From contig NZ_CP108025.1 of assembly GCF_041435095.1 (NCBI RefSeq), positions 5,084,001-5,148,000 on the forward strand: a stretch of 64,000 bases of DNA. The letters run 5' to 3'. Below the pieces are notes generated by a model. That model ran no database searches, was not told the origin of the DNA, and saw nothing but the letters and a program-made list of their open reading frames with translations. The DNA is from Kitasatospora sp. NBC_00315. GTDB taxonomy: Bacteria; Actinomycetota; Actinomycetes; Streptomycetales; Streptomycetaceae. The position numbers and the translations under genes were made by a program. Below, piece after piece: positions 7,653-16,451 of this stretch (position 1 is the first letter of the stretch; each line of letters opens with the position of its first letter).

Positions 7653-8555
7653 TCAGATCCCGATCGGGTGCCAGACCGTTTTGGTCTCCAGGAACGAGAG
7701 TAGCCGGTCGGTTCCGGGCGCATCGGTCCAGTCCTGGGCGAACGGGTCCAGCTCCGGGCGAATCACCCGCTTCAGCGTATCCGCGGCGGAGGCCTCCAGC
7801 CCGGCCGCCGCGCCGGAGCCGTCGGAGGCGATGGCACCGGTGAGGTCGAGCCCGTTGACGTCCTGGTGGGACGCCAGGGTCGGCGCGATGTCCTCGGTAC
7901 GGCCCGAGATGATGTTGACGACACCGCCGGGCAGGTCGGAGGTGGCCAGCACCTCGCCCAGCGAGAGGGCGGGCAGCGGCGCGTCGGCGGCGGCCGCCAC
8001 CACGACGGTGTTGCCGGTGGCGATGGCGGGCGCGATCACCGATACCAGGCCGAGGAACGAGTGCCCGTACCCGGCCTGCGGCGCGACCACGCCGACCACG
8101 CCGCTCGGCTCGGGCACCGACAGGTTGAAGAACGGTCCGGCGACAGGGTTGCCGTTGCCGGCGATCTGGGCGACCTTGTCCGTCCAGCCCGCGTACCAGA
8201 CCCAGCGGTCGATCGCGGCGTCCACCAGCGCGGTGGCCTTCTTGGCGCCGATGTTCTCCGCGGCGGCGACCTCGGCGGAGAACTGCTCACGCCGGCCCTG
8301 GAGCATCTCGGCGACCCGGTAGAGCACCTGGCCGCGGTTGTACGCGGTGGTGCCCGACCAGCCCTTGACGGCCGCGCGGGCGGCGAGCACGGCGTCGCGG
8401 GTGTCCTTGCGGGTGCCGAGCGGGGCGTTGGCCAGCCACTGGCCGTTGCTGTCGGTCACCTCGTACACCCGCCCGCTCTCGGAGCGCGGGAACTTCCCGC
8501 CGACGTACAGCTTGTAGGTCTTGAGGACGTCAAGTCGCGTGCTGGTCTCAGACAT
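7653..8555 (-). CDS. Aldehyde dehydrogenase-like protein without the catalytic cysteine region
   Basis: This 300-residue protein aligns with the NAD-binding N-terminal half of aldehyde dehydrogenases (VVGVVAPQAGYGHSF, GNTVVVAAAADAP, PGGVVNIISG). It stops soon after the Rossmann region and has neither the usual ELGGK glutamate motif nor the catalytic Cys motif. It is therefore unlikely to oxidise aldehydes alone. Its start overlaps the 3' end of the full-length aldehyde dehydrogenase gene by 8 bases, indicating coupled translation; a role as a non-catalytic partner subunit is an inference. Family length is about 480-500 residues, so this is a C-terminally shortened form. Confidence 0.85.
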   Translation of the reverse strand: MSETSTRLDVLKTYKLYVGGKFPRSESGRVYEVTDSNGQWLANAPLGTRKDTRDAVLAARAAVKGWSGTTAYNRGQVLYRVAEMLQGRREQFSAEVAAAENIGAKKATALVDAAIDRWVWYAGWTDKVAQIAGNGNPVAGPFFNLSVPEPSGVVGVVAPQAGYGHSFLGLVSVIAPAIATGNTVVVAAAADAPLPALSLGEVLATSDLPGGVVNIISGRTEDIAPTLASHQDVNGLDLTGAIASDGSGAAAGLEASAADTLKRVIRPELDPFAQDWTDAPGTDRLLSFLETKTVWHPIGI

Positions 8556-10026
8556 CGAGGTACGCCTCCAGGCCGTGGCGACCGCCCTCGCGGCCGTAGC
8601 CCGACTCCTTGTAACCGCCGAACGGCGAGGTCGGGTCGAACTTGTTGAAGGTGTTGGCCCACACCACGCCGGCCTTGAGCTGGTTCGCCATCCACAGGAT
8701 GCGCGAGCCCTTCTCGGTCCAGACGCCGGCCGACAGCCCGTAGGGGGTGTTGTTGGCCTTCTCGACCGCCTCGGCGGGGGTGCGGAAGGTCAGCACGGAC
8801 AGCACCGGGCCGAAGATCTCCTCGCGGGCGATCCGGTGGGCCTGGCTGACGCCGGTGAACAGCGTCGGCTTGAACCAGAAACCGGTGCCCGGCAGGTCGC
8901 AGGAGGGCGACCAGCGCTCGGCGCCCTCGGCCTCGCCGGCCGCGGTCAGCTCGGTGATCCGGGCCAGCTGGGCGGCGGAGTTGATGGCGCCGATGTCGGT
9001 GTTCTTGTCCAGCGGGTCGCCGACCCGCAGGGTGTCCATCCGGCGCTTGAGCGCGTCCAGCACCTCGTCCTGGACGGACTCCTGGACCAGCAGGCGCGAG
9101 CCGGCGCAGCAGACGTGGCCCTGGTTGAAGAAGATGCCGTTGACGATGCCCTCGACGGCCTGGTCGATCGGCGCGTCGTCGAAGACGATGTTCGCGGCCT
9201 TGCCGCCCAGCTCCAGCGACAGCTTCTTGCGGGTGCCGGCCAGCTGCTTGGCGATCGCCCGGCCCACCGGGGTGGAGCCGGTGAAGGCGACCTTGTTGAC
9301 GTCCGGGTGGGAGGTCAGCGCGGCGCCGGTGCGGCCGTCACCGGTGACGATGTTGACGACGCCCTTCGGCAGACCGGCCTGGCGGCAGATCTCGGCGAAG
9401 CGCAGCGCGGTCAGCGGGGTGGTCTCGGCGGGCTTGAGGACGACCGTGTTGCCGGTGGCGAGCGCCGGGGCGATCTTCCAGGCCAGCATCAGCAGCGGGA
9501 AGTTCCACGGGATGACCTGGCCGGCCACGCCGAGCGGGCGCGGGTTGGAGCCGTACCCCGCGAAGTCGAGCTTGTCGGCCCAGCCCGCGTAGTAGAAGAA
9601 GTGCGCGGCGACCAGCGGCAGGTCCACGTCGCGGGTCTCGCGGATCGGCTTGCCGTTGTCGATCGACTCCAGCACCGCCAGCTCGCGCGAGCGCTCCTGG
9701 ATGATGCGGGCGATCCGGAACAGGTACTTGGCGCGCTCGCTGCCGGGTAGGGCCGACCAGTCGGTGAACGCCCTGCGGGCGGCGGCGACCGCGCGGTCGA
9801 CGTCCTCCTCGGTGCCCTGCGCGAACTCGGCGAGCACCTGCTCGGTGGCCGGGTTGACGGTCTTCAGCGCCTCACTGCCGCTGGAGTCGACGAACTCGCC
9901 GCCGATGAAGTGCCCGTAGGAGGTCGCGATGTCACCCGCGGCGGCGGGGGACTCGGGAGCGGGCGCGTACTCGAAGAGTCCGCTCTTGCGCACGGGCTCT
10001 TCCGCCTTCTTGGTGTTCTTGGCCAT
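8548..10026 (-). CDS. NAD(P)-dependent aldehyde dehydrogenase
   Basis: The 492-residue protein is a complete aldehyde dehydrogenase. It has VIPWNFPLLMLAWK, GNTVVLKPAE, the FTGSTPVG glycine motif, the general-base glutamate in LELGGKAAN and catalytic cysteine in FNQGHVCCAGSR, followed by EEIFGPVLSV and SPFGGYKESGYGRE. It oxidises an aldehyde to the acid with NAD(P)+. It starts 5 bases after the stop of deoC, so acetaldehyde from DeoC is an attractive substrate (inference). The N-terminus carries a Lys-rich tail of about 30 residues. The ATG at 10026 begins the conserved protein. Confidence 0.9.
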   Translation of the reverse strand: MAKNTKKAEEPVRKSGLFEYAPAPESPAAAGDIATSYGHFIGGEFVDSSGSEALKTVNPATEQVLAEFAQGTEEDVDRAVAAARRAFTDWSALPGSERAKYLFRIARIIQERSRELAVLESIDNGKPIRETRDVDLPLVAAHFFYYAGWADKLDFAGYGSNPRPLGVAGQVIPWNFPLLMLAWKIAPALATGNTVVLKPAETTPLTALRFAEICRQAGLPKGVVNIVTGDGRTGAALTSHPDVNKVAFTGSTPVGRAIAKQLAGTRKKLSLELGGKAANIVFDDAPIDQAVEGIVNGIFFNQGHVCCAGSRLLVQESVQDEVLDALKRRMDTLRVGDPLDKNTDIGAINSAAQLARITELTAAGEAEGAERWSPSCDLPGTGFWFKPTLFTGVSQAHRIAREEIFGPVLSVLTFRTPAEAVEKANNTPYGLSAGVWTEKGSRILWMANQLKAGVVWANTFNKFDPTSPFGGYKESGYGREGGRHGLEAYLDV

Positions 10027-10031
10027 CGTTC

Positions 10032-11018
10032 TCAGTCCACCGTCACGTAGTCGGGACCGGAGTACCGGCCGGTGGTCAGCTTCTGACGCTGCATCAGCAG
10101 GTCGTTGAGCAGGCTGGAGGCGCCGAAGCGGAACCAGTGGGGGGACAGCCAGTCGTCGCCGAGGGTCTCGTTGACCATGACGAGGTACTTCATGGCGTCC
10201 TTGGTGGTCTTGATGCCACCGGCGGGCTTCACGCCGATCTGGACGCCCGTCTGCTGCCGGAAGTCGCGGACGGCTTCGAGCATCAGCAGGGTGACCGGGG
10301 GCGTCGCGTTGACGGCGACCTTGCCGGTGGAGGTCTTGATGAAGTCGGCGCCGGCCAGCATCGCCAGCCAGGAGGCGCGTCGCACGTTGTCGTACGTCTG
10401 CAGCTCGCCGGTCTCGAAGATCACCTTGAGGTGGGCCGCAGTCCCGTCGGGGCGCCTGCAGGCCGCCTTCACGGCGGTGATCTCGTGGAAGACCGACAGG
10501 TAGCGGCCGGAGAGGAAGGCGCCCCGGTCGATCACCATGTCGATCTCGTCGGCGCCGGCCGCGACCGCGTCGGCGACGTCGGCGAGCTTGACCGGGAGCG
10601 AGGCTCGCCCGGCGGGGAACGCGGTGGCCACCGAGGCGACCTGGATGTCGGTGCCGTTCAGAGCCGCCTTCGCGGTGGCGACCATGTCCGGGTAGACGCA
10701 GATCGCGGCGACGCGGGGAGCGCTCTGGTCGGTCGGGTCGGGGTTCCTGCCCTTGGTGCACAGGGCGCGCACCTTGCCGACCGTGTCCGCGCCTTCCAGC
10801 GTGGTCAGGTCGATCATCGAGATCGCCAGGTCGATGGCGTACGCCTTCGCCGAGGTCTTGATCGAGCGGGTGCCGAGGGTGGCGGCGCGGGCCTCCAGGC
10901 CGACCTGGTCGACGCCGGGCAGGCCGTGCAGGAAGCGGCGGAGCGAGGCCTCGGACGCCGCGACGTCCGCGAGACCGCTGCCCGCAGCGCTGGTGGCATT
11001 GGCTGCAAGAGTGGACAT
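10032..11018 (-). CDS. deoC: Deoxyribose-phosphate aldolase DeoC
   Basis: The 328-residue enzyme cleaves 2-deoxyribose 5-phosphate to glyceraldehyde 3-phosphate and acetaldehyde in cytosolic deoxynucleoside catabolism. DeoC hallmarks are AAICVYPDMV, EIDMVIDRGAFLSG, KVIFETGEL, the Schiff-base lysine in FIKTSTGK, and the second lysine in GVKPAGGIK. It is at the longer end of the family (bacterial forms are 220-330). It leads an operon with two aldehyde dehydrogenase-family genes (gap of 5 bases). The palindrome CTACGCGCGTAG lies 20 bases before the start and probably controls the operon. Confidence 0.95.
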   Translation of the reverse strand: MSTLAANATSAAGSGLADVAASEASLRRFLHGLPGVDQVGLEARAATLGTRSIKTSAKAYAIDLAISMIDLTTLEGADTVGKVRALCTKGRNPDPTDQSAPRVAAICVYPDMVATAKAALNGTDIQVASVATAFPAGRASLPVKLADVADAVAAGADEIDMVIDRGAFLSGRYLSVFHEITAVKAACRRPDGTAAHLKVIFETGELQTYDNVRRASWLAMLAGADFIKTSTGKVAVNATPPVTLLMLEAVRDFRQQTGVQIGVKPAGGIKTTKDAMKYLVMVNETLGDDWLSPHWFRFGASSLLNDLLMQRQKLTTGRYSGPDYVTVD

Positions 11019-11037
11019 AGTCACCAGACCAGCATAT

Positions 11038-11049
11038 CTACGCGCGTAG
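11038..11049. promoter_or_regulatory. Palindromic operator CTACGCGCGTAG before deoC
   Basis: This perfect 12-base palindrome lies 20 bases upstream of the deoC start codon. An identical copy lies upstream of the purine nucleoside phosphorylase gene (17314-17325). Position and sharing suggest a repressor site for nucleoside catabolism genes; the regulator is not identified. Confidence 0.7.
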
Positions 11050-11125
11050 CCGGACGCTAGGGAGACCTCCTTTCCCGGAGTATTCGATGCGGGACCGAGA
11101 CCTGGGCGGGCCGGGCGGCCCGACC

Positions 11126-11173
11126 GGCCCCCGGGCCCGTGCCGCCACCGGCCCCCGGGCCCGTGCCGCCACC
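11126..11173. repeat. Two tandem 24-base copies
   Basis: A 24-base unit beginning GGCCCCCGGGCCCGTGCC occurs twice in exact tandem within the 307-base gap between deoC and the TetR gene. It looks like replication slippage in GC-rich spacer; no coding role is evident. Confidence 0.8.
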
Positions 11174-11325
11174 GCCCCCTCGACGCCGGTGGCGCCGTGC
11201 TTCCACCGCTCCCGTCGTCCCGGGGCGAGCCCGCCGTCCGGCCCGGGGATCGCTCTGCCCGTGGTGGGCGGTCGCGTCGGTCGCTCGAACGAGTGGTGCG
11301 GGCGTCCGGTGCGGACAATGGTCCG

Positions 11326-11973
11326 GTGACGACCGCAGAGCAGCCCCCAGCCGCAGAGCAGCCCCCGGCCGCAGAGCAGCCCCCGGCTCCCCGCAAGAAG
11401 ACCGGCCGCCGGCCCGGCGCCGCCGACACCCGCCGCACCGTGCTGGAGGCGGCGCGGGCGGAGTTCGCGGCGCGCGGGTACGAGAAGGCGAGCATGCGGG
11501 CGATCGGGCGGGCGGCCGGGGTGGACGCCGCGCTGCTGCACCACTACTTCGGGACCAAGGACCGCCTCTTCATGGCGGCGATGGAGTTCCCGGTGGAGCC
11601 GAAGGCCGTCGTCGAACTGGTGCTGGCCGGTGACCGGGCGACCGTCGGCGAGCGGGTGGCCGAGTTCCTGCTGAACGTCTGGGAGCAGCCCGCGGCGCTA
11701 GAGCGGCTGCTGGCGCTGTTGCGGGCGGCGGCCACGACGGAGCAGGTGGCGCACCTGATGCGCGGCTTCGTGCAGGAGGAGCTGGTGCAGCGGGTGGCGC
11801 AGGAGCTGGACGTCGAGCAGGGCGAGTTGCGAACGGAGCTGATGCTCTCGCAGGTGATCGGGCTGGCGATGGCCCGGTACGTCCTCAAGGTGGAGCCGCT
11901 GGCCTCGGCGACCCGGGCGGAGCTGGTGCCGTTCATCGCCCCGACCTTCCAGAGGTACCTGGGCGGCAGCTGA
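11326..11973 (+). CDS. TetR-family transcriptional regulator
   Basis: The 215-residue protein has an N-terminal TetR HTH (RRTVLEAARAEFAARGYEKAS, then AGVDAALLHHYFGTKDRLF; about residues 30-80) and a C-terminal ligand domain of the TetR_C_17 type. Before the HTH there is a tail made of three 6-residue repeats AEQPPA, encoded by three near-exact 18-base DNA repeats (11335-11388). The GTG start includes the tail; initiation further in is possible. It is followed by an ABC exporter pair and may regulate it; this is inferred from proximity only. It is divergent from deoC. Confidence 0.85.
   Translation: MTTAEQPPAAEQPPAAEQPPAPRKKTGRRPGAADTRRTVLEAARAEFAARGYEKASMRAIGRAAGVDAALLHHYFGTKDRLFMAAMEFPVEPKAVVELVLAGDRATVGERVAEFLLNVWEQPAALERLLALLRAAATTEQVAHLMRGFVQEELVQRVAQELDVEQGELRTELMLSQVIGLAMARYVLKVEPLASATRAELVPFIAPTFQRYLGGS
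11335..11388 (+). repeat. Three 18-base tandem repeats in the TetR gene
   Basis: Three near-identical 18-base units, starting at GCAGAGCAGCCCCC, encode the repeated peptide AEQPPA at the N-terminus of the TetR regulator. The copy number is probably variable between strains. Confidence 0.85.
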
Positions 11974-11976
11974 CCC

Positions 11977-12048
11977 CGACGGCTTGACCGCCCGACGGCT
12001 TGACCGCCCGCCCGCCCGACCGCCCGGCCGCCCGGCCGACCGCTTGAC
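11977..12048. repeat. Short tandem and degenerate repeats downstream of tetR
   Basis: The 16-base unit CGACGGCTTGACCGCC occurs twice exactly (11977-12008) and decays into related CGCCCGGC units up to about 12048. It fills the gap between the TetR and ABC transporter genes. Confidence 0.75.
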
Positions 12049-12078
12049 GGCATCGGCCTTCGGGTAGAAACTCATCGC

Positions 12079-12822
12079 ATGATGAATTCTTCGGCGGCCC
12101 CGCCGCCCGCGATCCGGGTCACCGCGCTGACCGTGCGGCGCGGAGGCCGGGTCGTCCTGCACGAGCTCGGTCTCGACGTACCCCAGGGCTCCATCACCGG
12201 GCTGCTCGGCCCCAGCGGATGCGGCAAGTCGACCCTGCTGCGCGCCGTCGTCGGCGTCCAGCAGATCGCCTCCGGGCAGGTCGAGGTGCTCGGCGAACCG
12301 GCCGGCAGCGCGGCCCTGCGCCACCGGGTCGGCTACGTCACCCAGGCGCCTTCCGTCTACGGCGACCTCAGCGTCGGCGAGAACCTCCGCTACTTCGCCG
12401 CCGTCCTCGGCGCGCCGAAGGGCGACGCCGAGCGGGTCGTCGCCGAGGTCGGCCTGGCCGGCCACGAGCACGACCTCACCTCCCGGCTCTCCGGCGGCCA
12501 GCGCGCCCGGGTCTCGCTCGCGGCGGCCCTGCTGGGGCGCCCGGAGCTGCTGATCCTGGACGAACCCACCGTCGGCCTCGACCCGGTGCTCCGCCAGGAT
12601 CTCTGGCACCTCTTCCGCGGCCTCGCGGACGCGGGCCGGACCCTGCTCGTCTCCAGCCACGTCATGGACGAGGCCTCGCGCTGCGACCGGCTGCTGCTGA
12701 TGCGCGAGGGCCGCCTGCTCGCCGACGACACCCCCGCCGAACTGCTGCGCCGCACCGGCGCGGCCGACGTCGACAGCGCCTTCCTCACCCTGGTGGCGGG
12801 CAGAACGGAAGCCGTGGCATGA
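12079..12822 (+). CDS. ABC transporter ATP-binding protein
   Basis: The 247-residue ATPase has Walker A GPSGCGKST (about residues 49-57), a Q-loop in VTQAPSVYG, the ABC signature LSGGQRARVSLAAALL, Walker B LLILDEPTVGLDP and the switch histidine in LVSSHVMDEA. It is the ATPase of an ABC-2 type exporter with the permease gene that follows; their stop and start overlap as ATGA. Such pairs usually export drugs or lipids, but the substrate is not deducible. Two consecutive ATG codons begin the gene with no clear ribosome site, so a short or absent leader is possible. A TetR regulator lies just upstream. Confidence 0.9.
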   Translation: MMNSSAAPPPAIRVTALTVRRGGRVVLHELGLDVPQGSITGLLGPSGCGKSTLLRAVVGVQQIASGQVEVLGEPAGSAALRHRVGYVTQAPSVYGDLSVGENLRYFAAVLGAPKGDAERVVAEVGLAGHEHDLTSRLSGGQRARVSLAAALLGRPELLILDEPTVGLDPVLRQDLWHLFRGLADAGRTLLVSSHVMDEASRCDRLLLMREGRLLADDTPAELLRRTGAADVDSAFLTLVAGRTEAVA

Positions 12823-13556
12823 ACGTCACCCGTACCCTCGCCACGACCCGCCGGGTCCTCGCCCAACTGCGCCACGACCCGCGCACCATCGCGCTGCTGC
12901 TGGTCGTGCCCTGTCTGCTGCTCACCCTGCTGCGGTTCATGTTCGACGCGCAGCCGCAGGCCTTCGACCGGGTCGGCGCCGCCCTGCTCGGCATCTTCCC
13001 GCTGCTGGTGATGTTCCTGGTCACCTCGGTGGCGATGCTGCGCGAGCGCACCAGCGGCACCCTGGAGCGGCTGCTCACCATGCCGCTCGGCAAGCTCGAC
13101 CTGCTGCTCGGCTACGCCCTGGCGTTCGGCGTGGTCGCCCTCGTCCAGGCCGCCCTGGCCTCCGCGCTCACCCTCGGTCTGCTCGGCCTGGACGTCGCCG
13201 GTCCGACCTGGCTGCTGTTCGCCGTGGCCCTCGGGGACGGTCTGCTCGGCATGGCGCTCGGCCTGCTGGTCTCCGCCTTCGCGGCCACCGAGTTCCAGGC
13301 CGTGCAGTTCCTGCCGGCCGTGATCCTGCCGCAACTGTTGCTGTGCGGCCTGTTCGCGCCCCGCGAGAGCATGGCGGCCGGTCTGCACGCGGTCTCCGAC
13401 GTCCTGCCGCTCTCCTACGCGGTGGACGCGATGAACCGCCTCACCAGCACCGCCGGTGTCAGCGGCTCCCTGGTCCGGGACCTCGCGGTGATCGCCGGCG
13501 CCGGCCTGCTCGCCCTCGCCCTCGGCGCGGCCACACTGCGGCGGCGTTCGGCCTGA
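12819..13556 (+). CDS. ABC-2 type transporter permease
   Basis: The 245-residue protein has six hydrophobic segments and the ABC-2 permease pattern: a cytosolic N-terminus, a first pair of helices, RERTSGTLERLLTMPL in the cytosolic loop, a conserved LPQLLLCGLFAPRE segment before the last periplasmic part, and an Arg-rich C-terminus. It is translationally coupled to the ATPase gene by an ATGA overlap. The two probably form a homodimeric exporter. Substrate unknown. Confidence 0.9.
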   Translation: MNVTRTLATTRRVLAQLRHDPRTIALLLVVPCLLLTLLRFMFDAQPQAFDRVGAALLGIFPLLVMFLVTSVAMLRERTSGTLERLLTMPLGKLDLLLGYALAFGVVALVQAALASALTLGLLGLDVAGPTWLLFAVALGDGLLGMALGLLVSAFAATEFQAVQFLPAVILPQLLLCGLFAPRESMAAGLHAVSDVLPLSYAVDAMNRLTSTAGVSGSLVRDLAVIAGAGLLALALGAATLRRRSA

Positions 13557-13768
13557 GCGACCGGCCGGTCCGAGCGCCCGACCCGATCGGTCCGGCCGGA
13601 GCGACCCGACCGGTCCCAGCGACCGGCCCGACCGGCCCGACCCGGCGGGGCGGCGTTCGCGTCCGTGCCGTGCGCAACGGCGGGTTGCGCCGCGGCGCGG
13701 GCCGGGCTCCGGCAACCGGTCGGTCACATCACGGTGACGGCAGCGTCCCGTACGGCAGAATCGTCCCC

Positions 13769-14449
13769 ATGACCGATTCCGACGGCACGCCCCACCAGGG
13801 CTCCGCCGCACCCGATGGTGAGCCCGTGTACGCCGACCGCGTGTACCGCTCCGTTCCCGGCGTCATCTCCGGGGTCCTGCTGCTCGCGGTGGCCGGCTGG
13901 CTGACCGTCGACGCCGTGCTGAGCGGCAGCGGCCGGACGCCCTGGGTCGCGCTCGCCACCATCGTGGTGTTCGCCTTTCCCGTCATCGCCTACACCCTGC
14001 GGCCGGTCGTCCGGGCGGACGACCGGCGGCTGCTGGTCCGCAACCCCTTGCGGACCGTCAGCGCGCCCTGGGCCGCCGTCGAGGGGATGCGGGCCGGCTA
14101 CTCGGTCGAGCTGTTCGCCGGCGGGAAGAAGTACCAGGTCTGGGCGGTCCCGGTGTCGCTGCGGCAGCGCAAGCGGGCGAACCGGCAGGCCTCGCGGAGC
14201 GCGGCGGCGGGGGATCCGCACGCCTCGCGGCTGGGGTCGCTGGTGCGGCCGAACGTGCCGGTGCTGCCGGGTGCGCCCGATCCGACCCGGGCCTGGTCCG
14301 ACCAGGTGGTCGCGGTGCTGCTGGGCATGGCCGAACGCAACGCCGCCCGCCCGGACGCGACCGGCGAGGTCACGGTCCGCTGGTGCTGGTGGATCATCGC
14401 GCCGACGCTCGTCGGGCTCGTGGCGCTGGTCGCGGTCATCGCGGCCTGA
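13769..14449 (+). CDS. Membrane protein with a PH-like domain
   Basis: The 226-residue protein has a short acidic N-terminus, two transmembrane helices around residues 30-75, a PH-like segment (LRPVVRADDRRLLVRNPLRTVSAPWAAVEGMRAGYSVEL in outline, about 78-125) and a C-terminal hydrophobic helix (about 203-225). Bacterial PH domain membrane proteins of this kind are common in actinobacteria and have no assigned reaction. The ATG is the first in the conserved frame. The gene is followed by two strong hairpins and is convergent with the phosphomutase gene. The 212 bases before it are low-complexity GACCGG-rich spacer. Confidence 0.75.
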   Translation: MTDSDGTPHQGSAAPDGEPVYADRVYRSVPGVISGVLLLAVAGWLTVDAVLSGSGRTPWVALATIVVFAFPVIAYTLRPVVRADDRRLLVRNPLRTVSAPWAAVEGMRAGYSVELFAGGKKYQVWAVPVSLRQRKRANRQASRSAAAGDPHASRLGSLVRPNVPVLPGAPDPTRAWSDQVVAVLLGMAERNAARPDATGEVTVRWCWWIIAPTLVGLVALVAVIAA

Positions 14450-14479
14450 CCGTCATCGCGGCCCAACCGCAGGGCCTTC

Positions 14480-14503
14480 CGGGCCTTCCCCGAGGAAGGC
14501 CCG
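14480..14503. terminator. Terminator after the PH-domain gene
   Basis: A 10-bp perfect stem CGGGCCTTCC / GGAAGGCCCG with a 4-base loop lies 30 bases after the plus-strand stop codon. Confidence 0.8.
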
Positions 14504-14575
14504 CCCGCGGCGCCGGGTGCGCGTACCCGGCGGCGAGCCCCGTGCGGGGCCGACCGCGGAACTCCCCGTCCATGT

Positions 14576-14619
14576 GCGTGGGCCCGGTCGACGAGGACTT
14601 CCGTCGACCGGGCCCACGC
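14576..14619. terminator. Terminator for the phosphomutase operon, probably bidirectional
   Basis: An 18-bp perfect stem (14576-14593 with 14602-14619) with an 8-base loop lies 12 bases beyond the minus-strand phosphomutase stop codon. Confidence 0.88.
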
Positions 14620-14631
14620 GCGTGCGGCGGA

Positions 14632-16332
14632 TCAGGCGTCGATGCCCGCGGCCGCGGCGAGATCCCGCTTGATGTCGGCCAGGACGGCGGCGGCCCGCGC
14701 GCGGGTGCCGGCCAGCTCGGCGGCGGAGCCGGCCGGGAGGACGACCTCCAGGTAGCACTTGAGCTTGGGCTCGGTGCCGGAGGGACGGACCACGATCCGC
14801 GCGGAGCGCACGCCCTCGCCGGCCAGGTGGTACCGCAGGCCGTCGGTGGGCGGCAGGTCGGCGGAGCCCAGCGTCAGGTCCTCGGCCTGGGTGACGGTGA
14901 GTCCGGCCAGCACGGTCGGGGGCCGCTCGCGCAGGCGCCGCATCGCGTCCGCGATCACCGCGAGGTCCGCCACCCGGACGGACAGCTGGTCGGTGGCGTG
15001 CAGGCCGTGCTCCAGCGCCAGTTCGTCCAGCAGGTCGGTGAGGCCGCGCCCAGCGGTTTTGAGGCCGGCGGCGAGTTCGGCGACCAGCAGGGCGGCGCTG
15101 ATGCCGTCCTTGTCGCGGACGCCCTCGGGATCGACGCAGTAGCCGAGCGCCTCCTCGTAGCCGTAGCGCAGGCCGTCGGCGCGGGAGATCCACTTGAAGC
15201 CGGTGAGCGTCTCGGCGTAGCCGAGCCCCGCGGCGGCCGCGATCCGGCCCAGCAGGGTGGACGAGACGATGGTGGTGGCGAAGGTGCCCGCGGCCTTCTT
15301 GCCGACCAGGGCCGCGCCGAGCAGGACACCGACCTCGTCGCCGCGCAGCATCCGCCAGCCGTTCTCGGCGCTCCGGTCGGGGACGGCCACGGCGCAGCGG
15401 TCGGCGTCCGGGTCGTTGGCGATCACCAGGTCGGGGTGCGCGGTCGCGGCCGTGGCGAAGGCGAGGTCCATCGCCCCCGGCTCCTCCGGGTTGGGGAAGG
15501 CCACGGTCGGGAAGTCCGGGTCGGGTTCGGCCTGCGCGGGGACCACGGTCGGGGCCGGGAAGCCGGCCCGGGCGAACGCGGCGAGCAGCACGTCCCGGCC
15601 GACGCCGTGCAGCGGGGTGTAGACGACCGAGAGATCCCGGGGGCCGCCCGGGTCGAGCACGGTGGTGGCCCGGGCGAGATACGCCTCGACGACCTCCTCG
15701 CCGAGCACCTCCCAGCCGCTCCCGGTGCGCGGCACGTCCGCGAGAGCGGCGATGGCGTCGATCTCGGCGGCGATGCCGGCGTCGGCGGGCGGGACGATCT
15801 GCGCGCCGTCGCCCAGGTAGACCTTGTAACCGTTGTCCTGGGGCGGGTTGTGGCTGGCGGTGACGGTGACGCCGGCGGCCGCGCCGAGGTGGCGGACGGC
15901 GAAGGCGAGCACCGGCGTCGGCAGGGCGCGCGGCAGCAGCGCGGCGCGCAGGCCGGCGCCGACCATCACCGCGGCGGTGTCGAGGGCGAAGTCGTACGAC
16001 CTGTGGCGGGCGTCGTAGCCGATCACGACCAGGTCGCCGAGGGCCTGCTTCCTCACGTAGGCGGCCAGGCCGGCGGCGGCGCGGATGACCACGGCGCGGT
16101 TCATCCGCATCGGGCCGGCGCCGAGCTCGCCGCGCAGGCCGGCGGTGCCGAACTGGAGGCGGTCGGCGAACCGCTCGCTCAGCCGGGACCAGGCGATCCG
16201 GTTGCCGGACTCGGTCTCGCCCTCGGCCTCGGCCAGCAGGGCGGACAACTCCTCGCGGGTCTGCGGGTCGGGGTCCTCGGCCAGCCAGGCACGCGCCCGG
16301 GTGAGGAGGTCGGTGGTGGGTGCCTCGGTCAT
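14632..16332 (-). CDS. Phosphohexomutase family protein (phosphomannomutase/phosphopentomutase-like)
   Basis: The 566-residue enzyme belongs to the alpha-D-phosphohexomutase superfamily. It has FGTAGLRGELGAGPMRMN near the N-terminus, the catalytic phosphoserine loop TVTASHNPPQDNGYK, the Mg-binding DPDADRCA, sugar-binding GYEEALGY and phosphate-binding RPSGTEPKLKCY. Such enzymes move phosphate between C1 and C6 of hexoses or C1 and C5 of pentoses. It is transcribed just after the purine nucleoside phosphorylase, so conversion of (deoxy)ribose 1-phosphate to the 5-phosphate is plausible and would feed DeoC (inference). Two ATG codons are possible; the one at 16332 has a nearby GGAG. Confidence 0.88.
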   Translation of the reverse strand: MTEAPTTDLLTRARAWLAEDPDPQTREELSALLAEAEGETESGNRIAWSRLSERFADRLQFGTAGLRGELGAGPMRMNRAVVIRAAAGLAAYVRKQALGDLVVIGYDARHRSYDFALDTAAVMVGAGLRAALLPRALPTPVLAFAVRHLGAAAGVTVTASHNPPQDNGYKVYLGDGAQIVPPADAGIAAEIDAIAALADVPRTGSGWEVLGEEVVEAYLARATTVLDPGGPRDLSVVYTPLHGVGRDVLLAAFARAGFPAPTVVPAQAEPDPDFPTVAFPNPEEPGAMDLAFATAATAHPDLVIANDPDADRCAVAVPDRSAENGWRMLRGDEVGVLLGAALVGKKAAGTFATTIVSSTLLGRIAAAAGLGYAETLTGFKWISRADGLRYGYEEALGYCVDPEGVRDKDGISAALLVAELAAGLKTAGRGLTDLLDELALEHGLHATDQLSVRVADLAVIADAMRRLRERPPTVLAGLTVTQAEDLTLGSADLPPTDGLRYHLAGEGVRSARIVVRPSGTEPKLKCYLEVVLPAGSAAELAGTRARAAAVLADIKRDLAAAAGIDA

Positions 16333-16451
16333 CGGCTCCAGCTCCATCGGGGAAGTCGTCGGGTGTCGGCCGGGGAGGTTCCGGATACGGGCGGGGCCCG
16401 CGGGACGCGTCCCGCGGGCCCCGTCAGCCACGATTCTCTGCGGTGCCCGGC

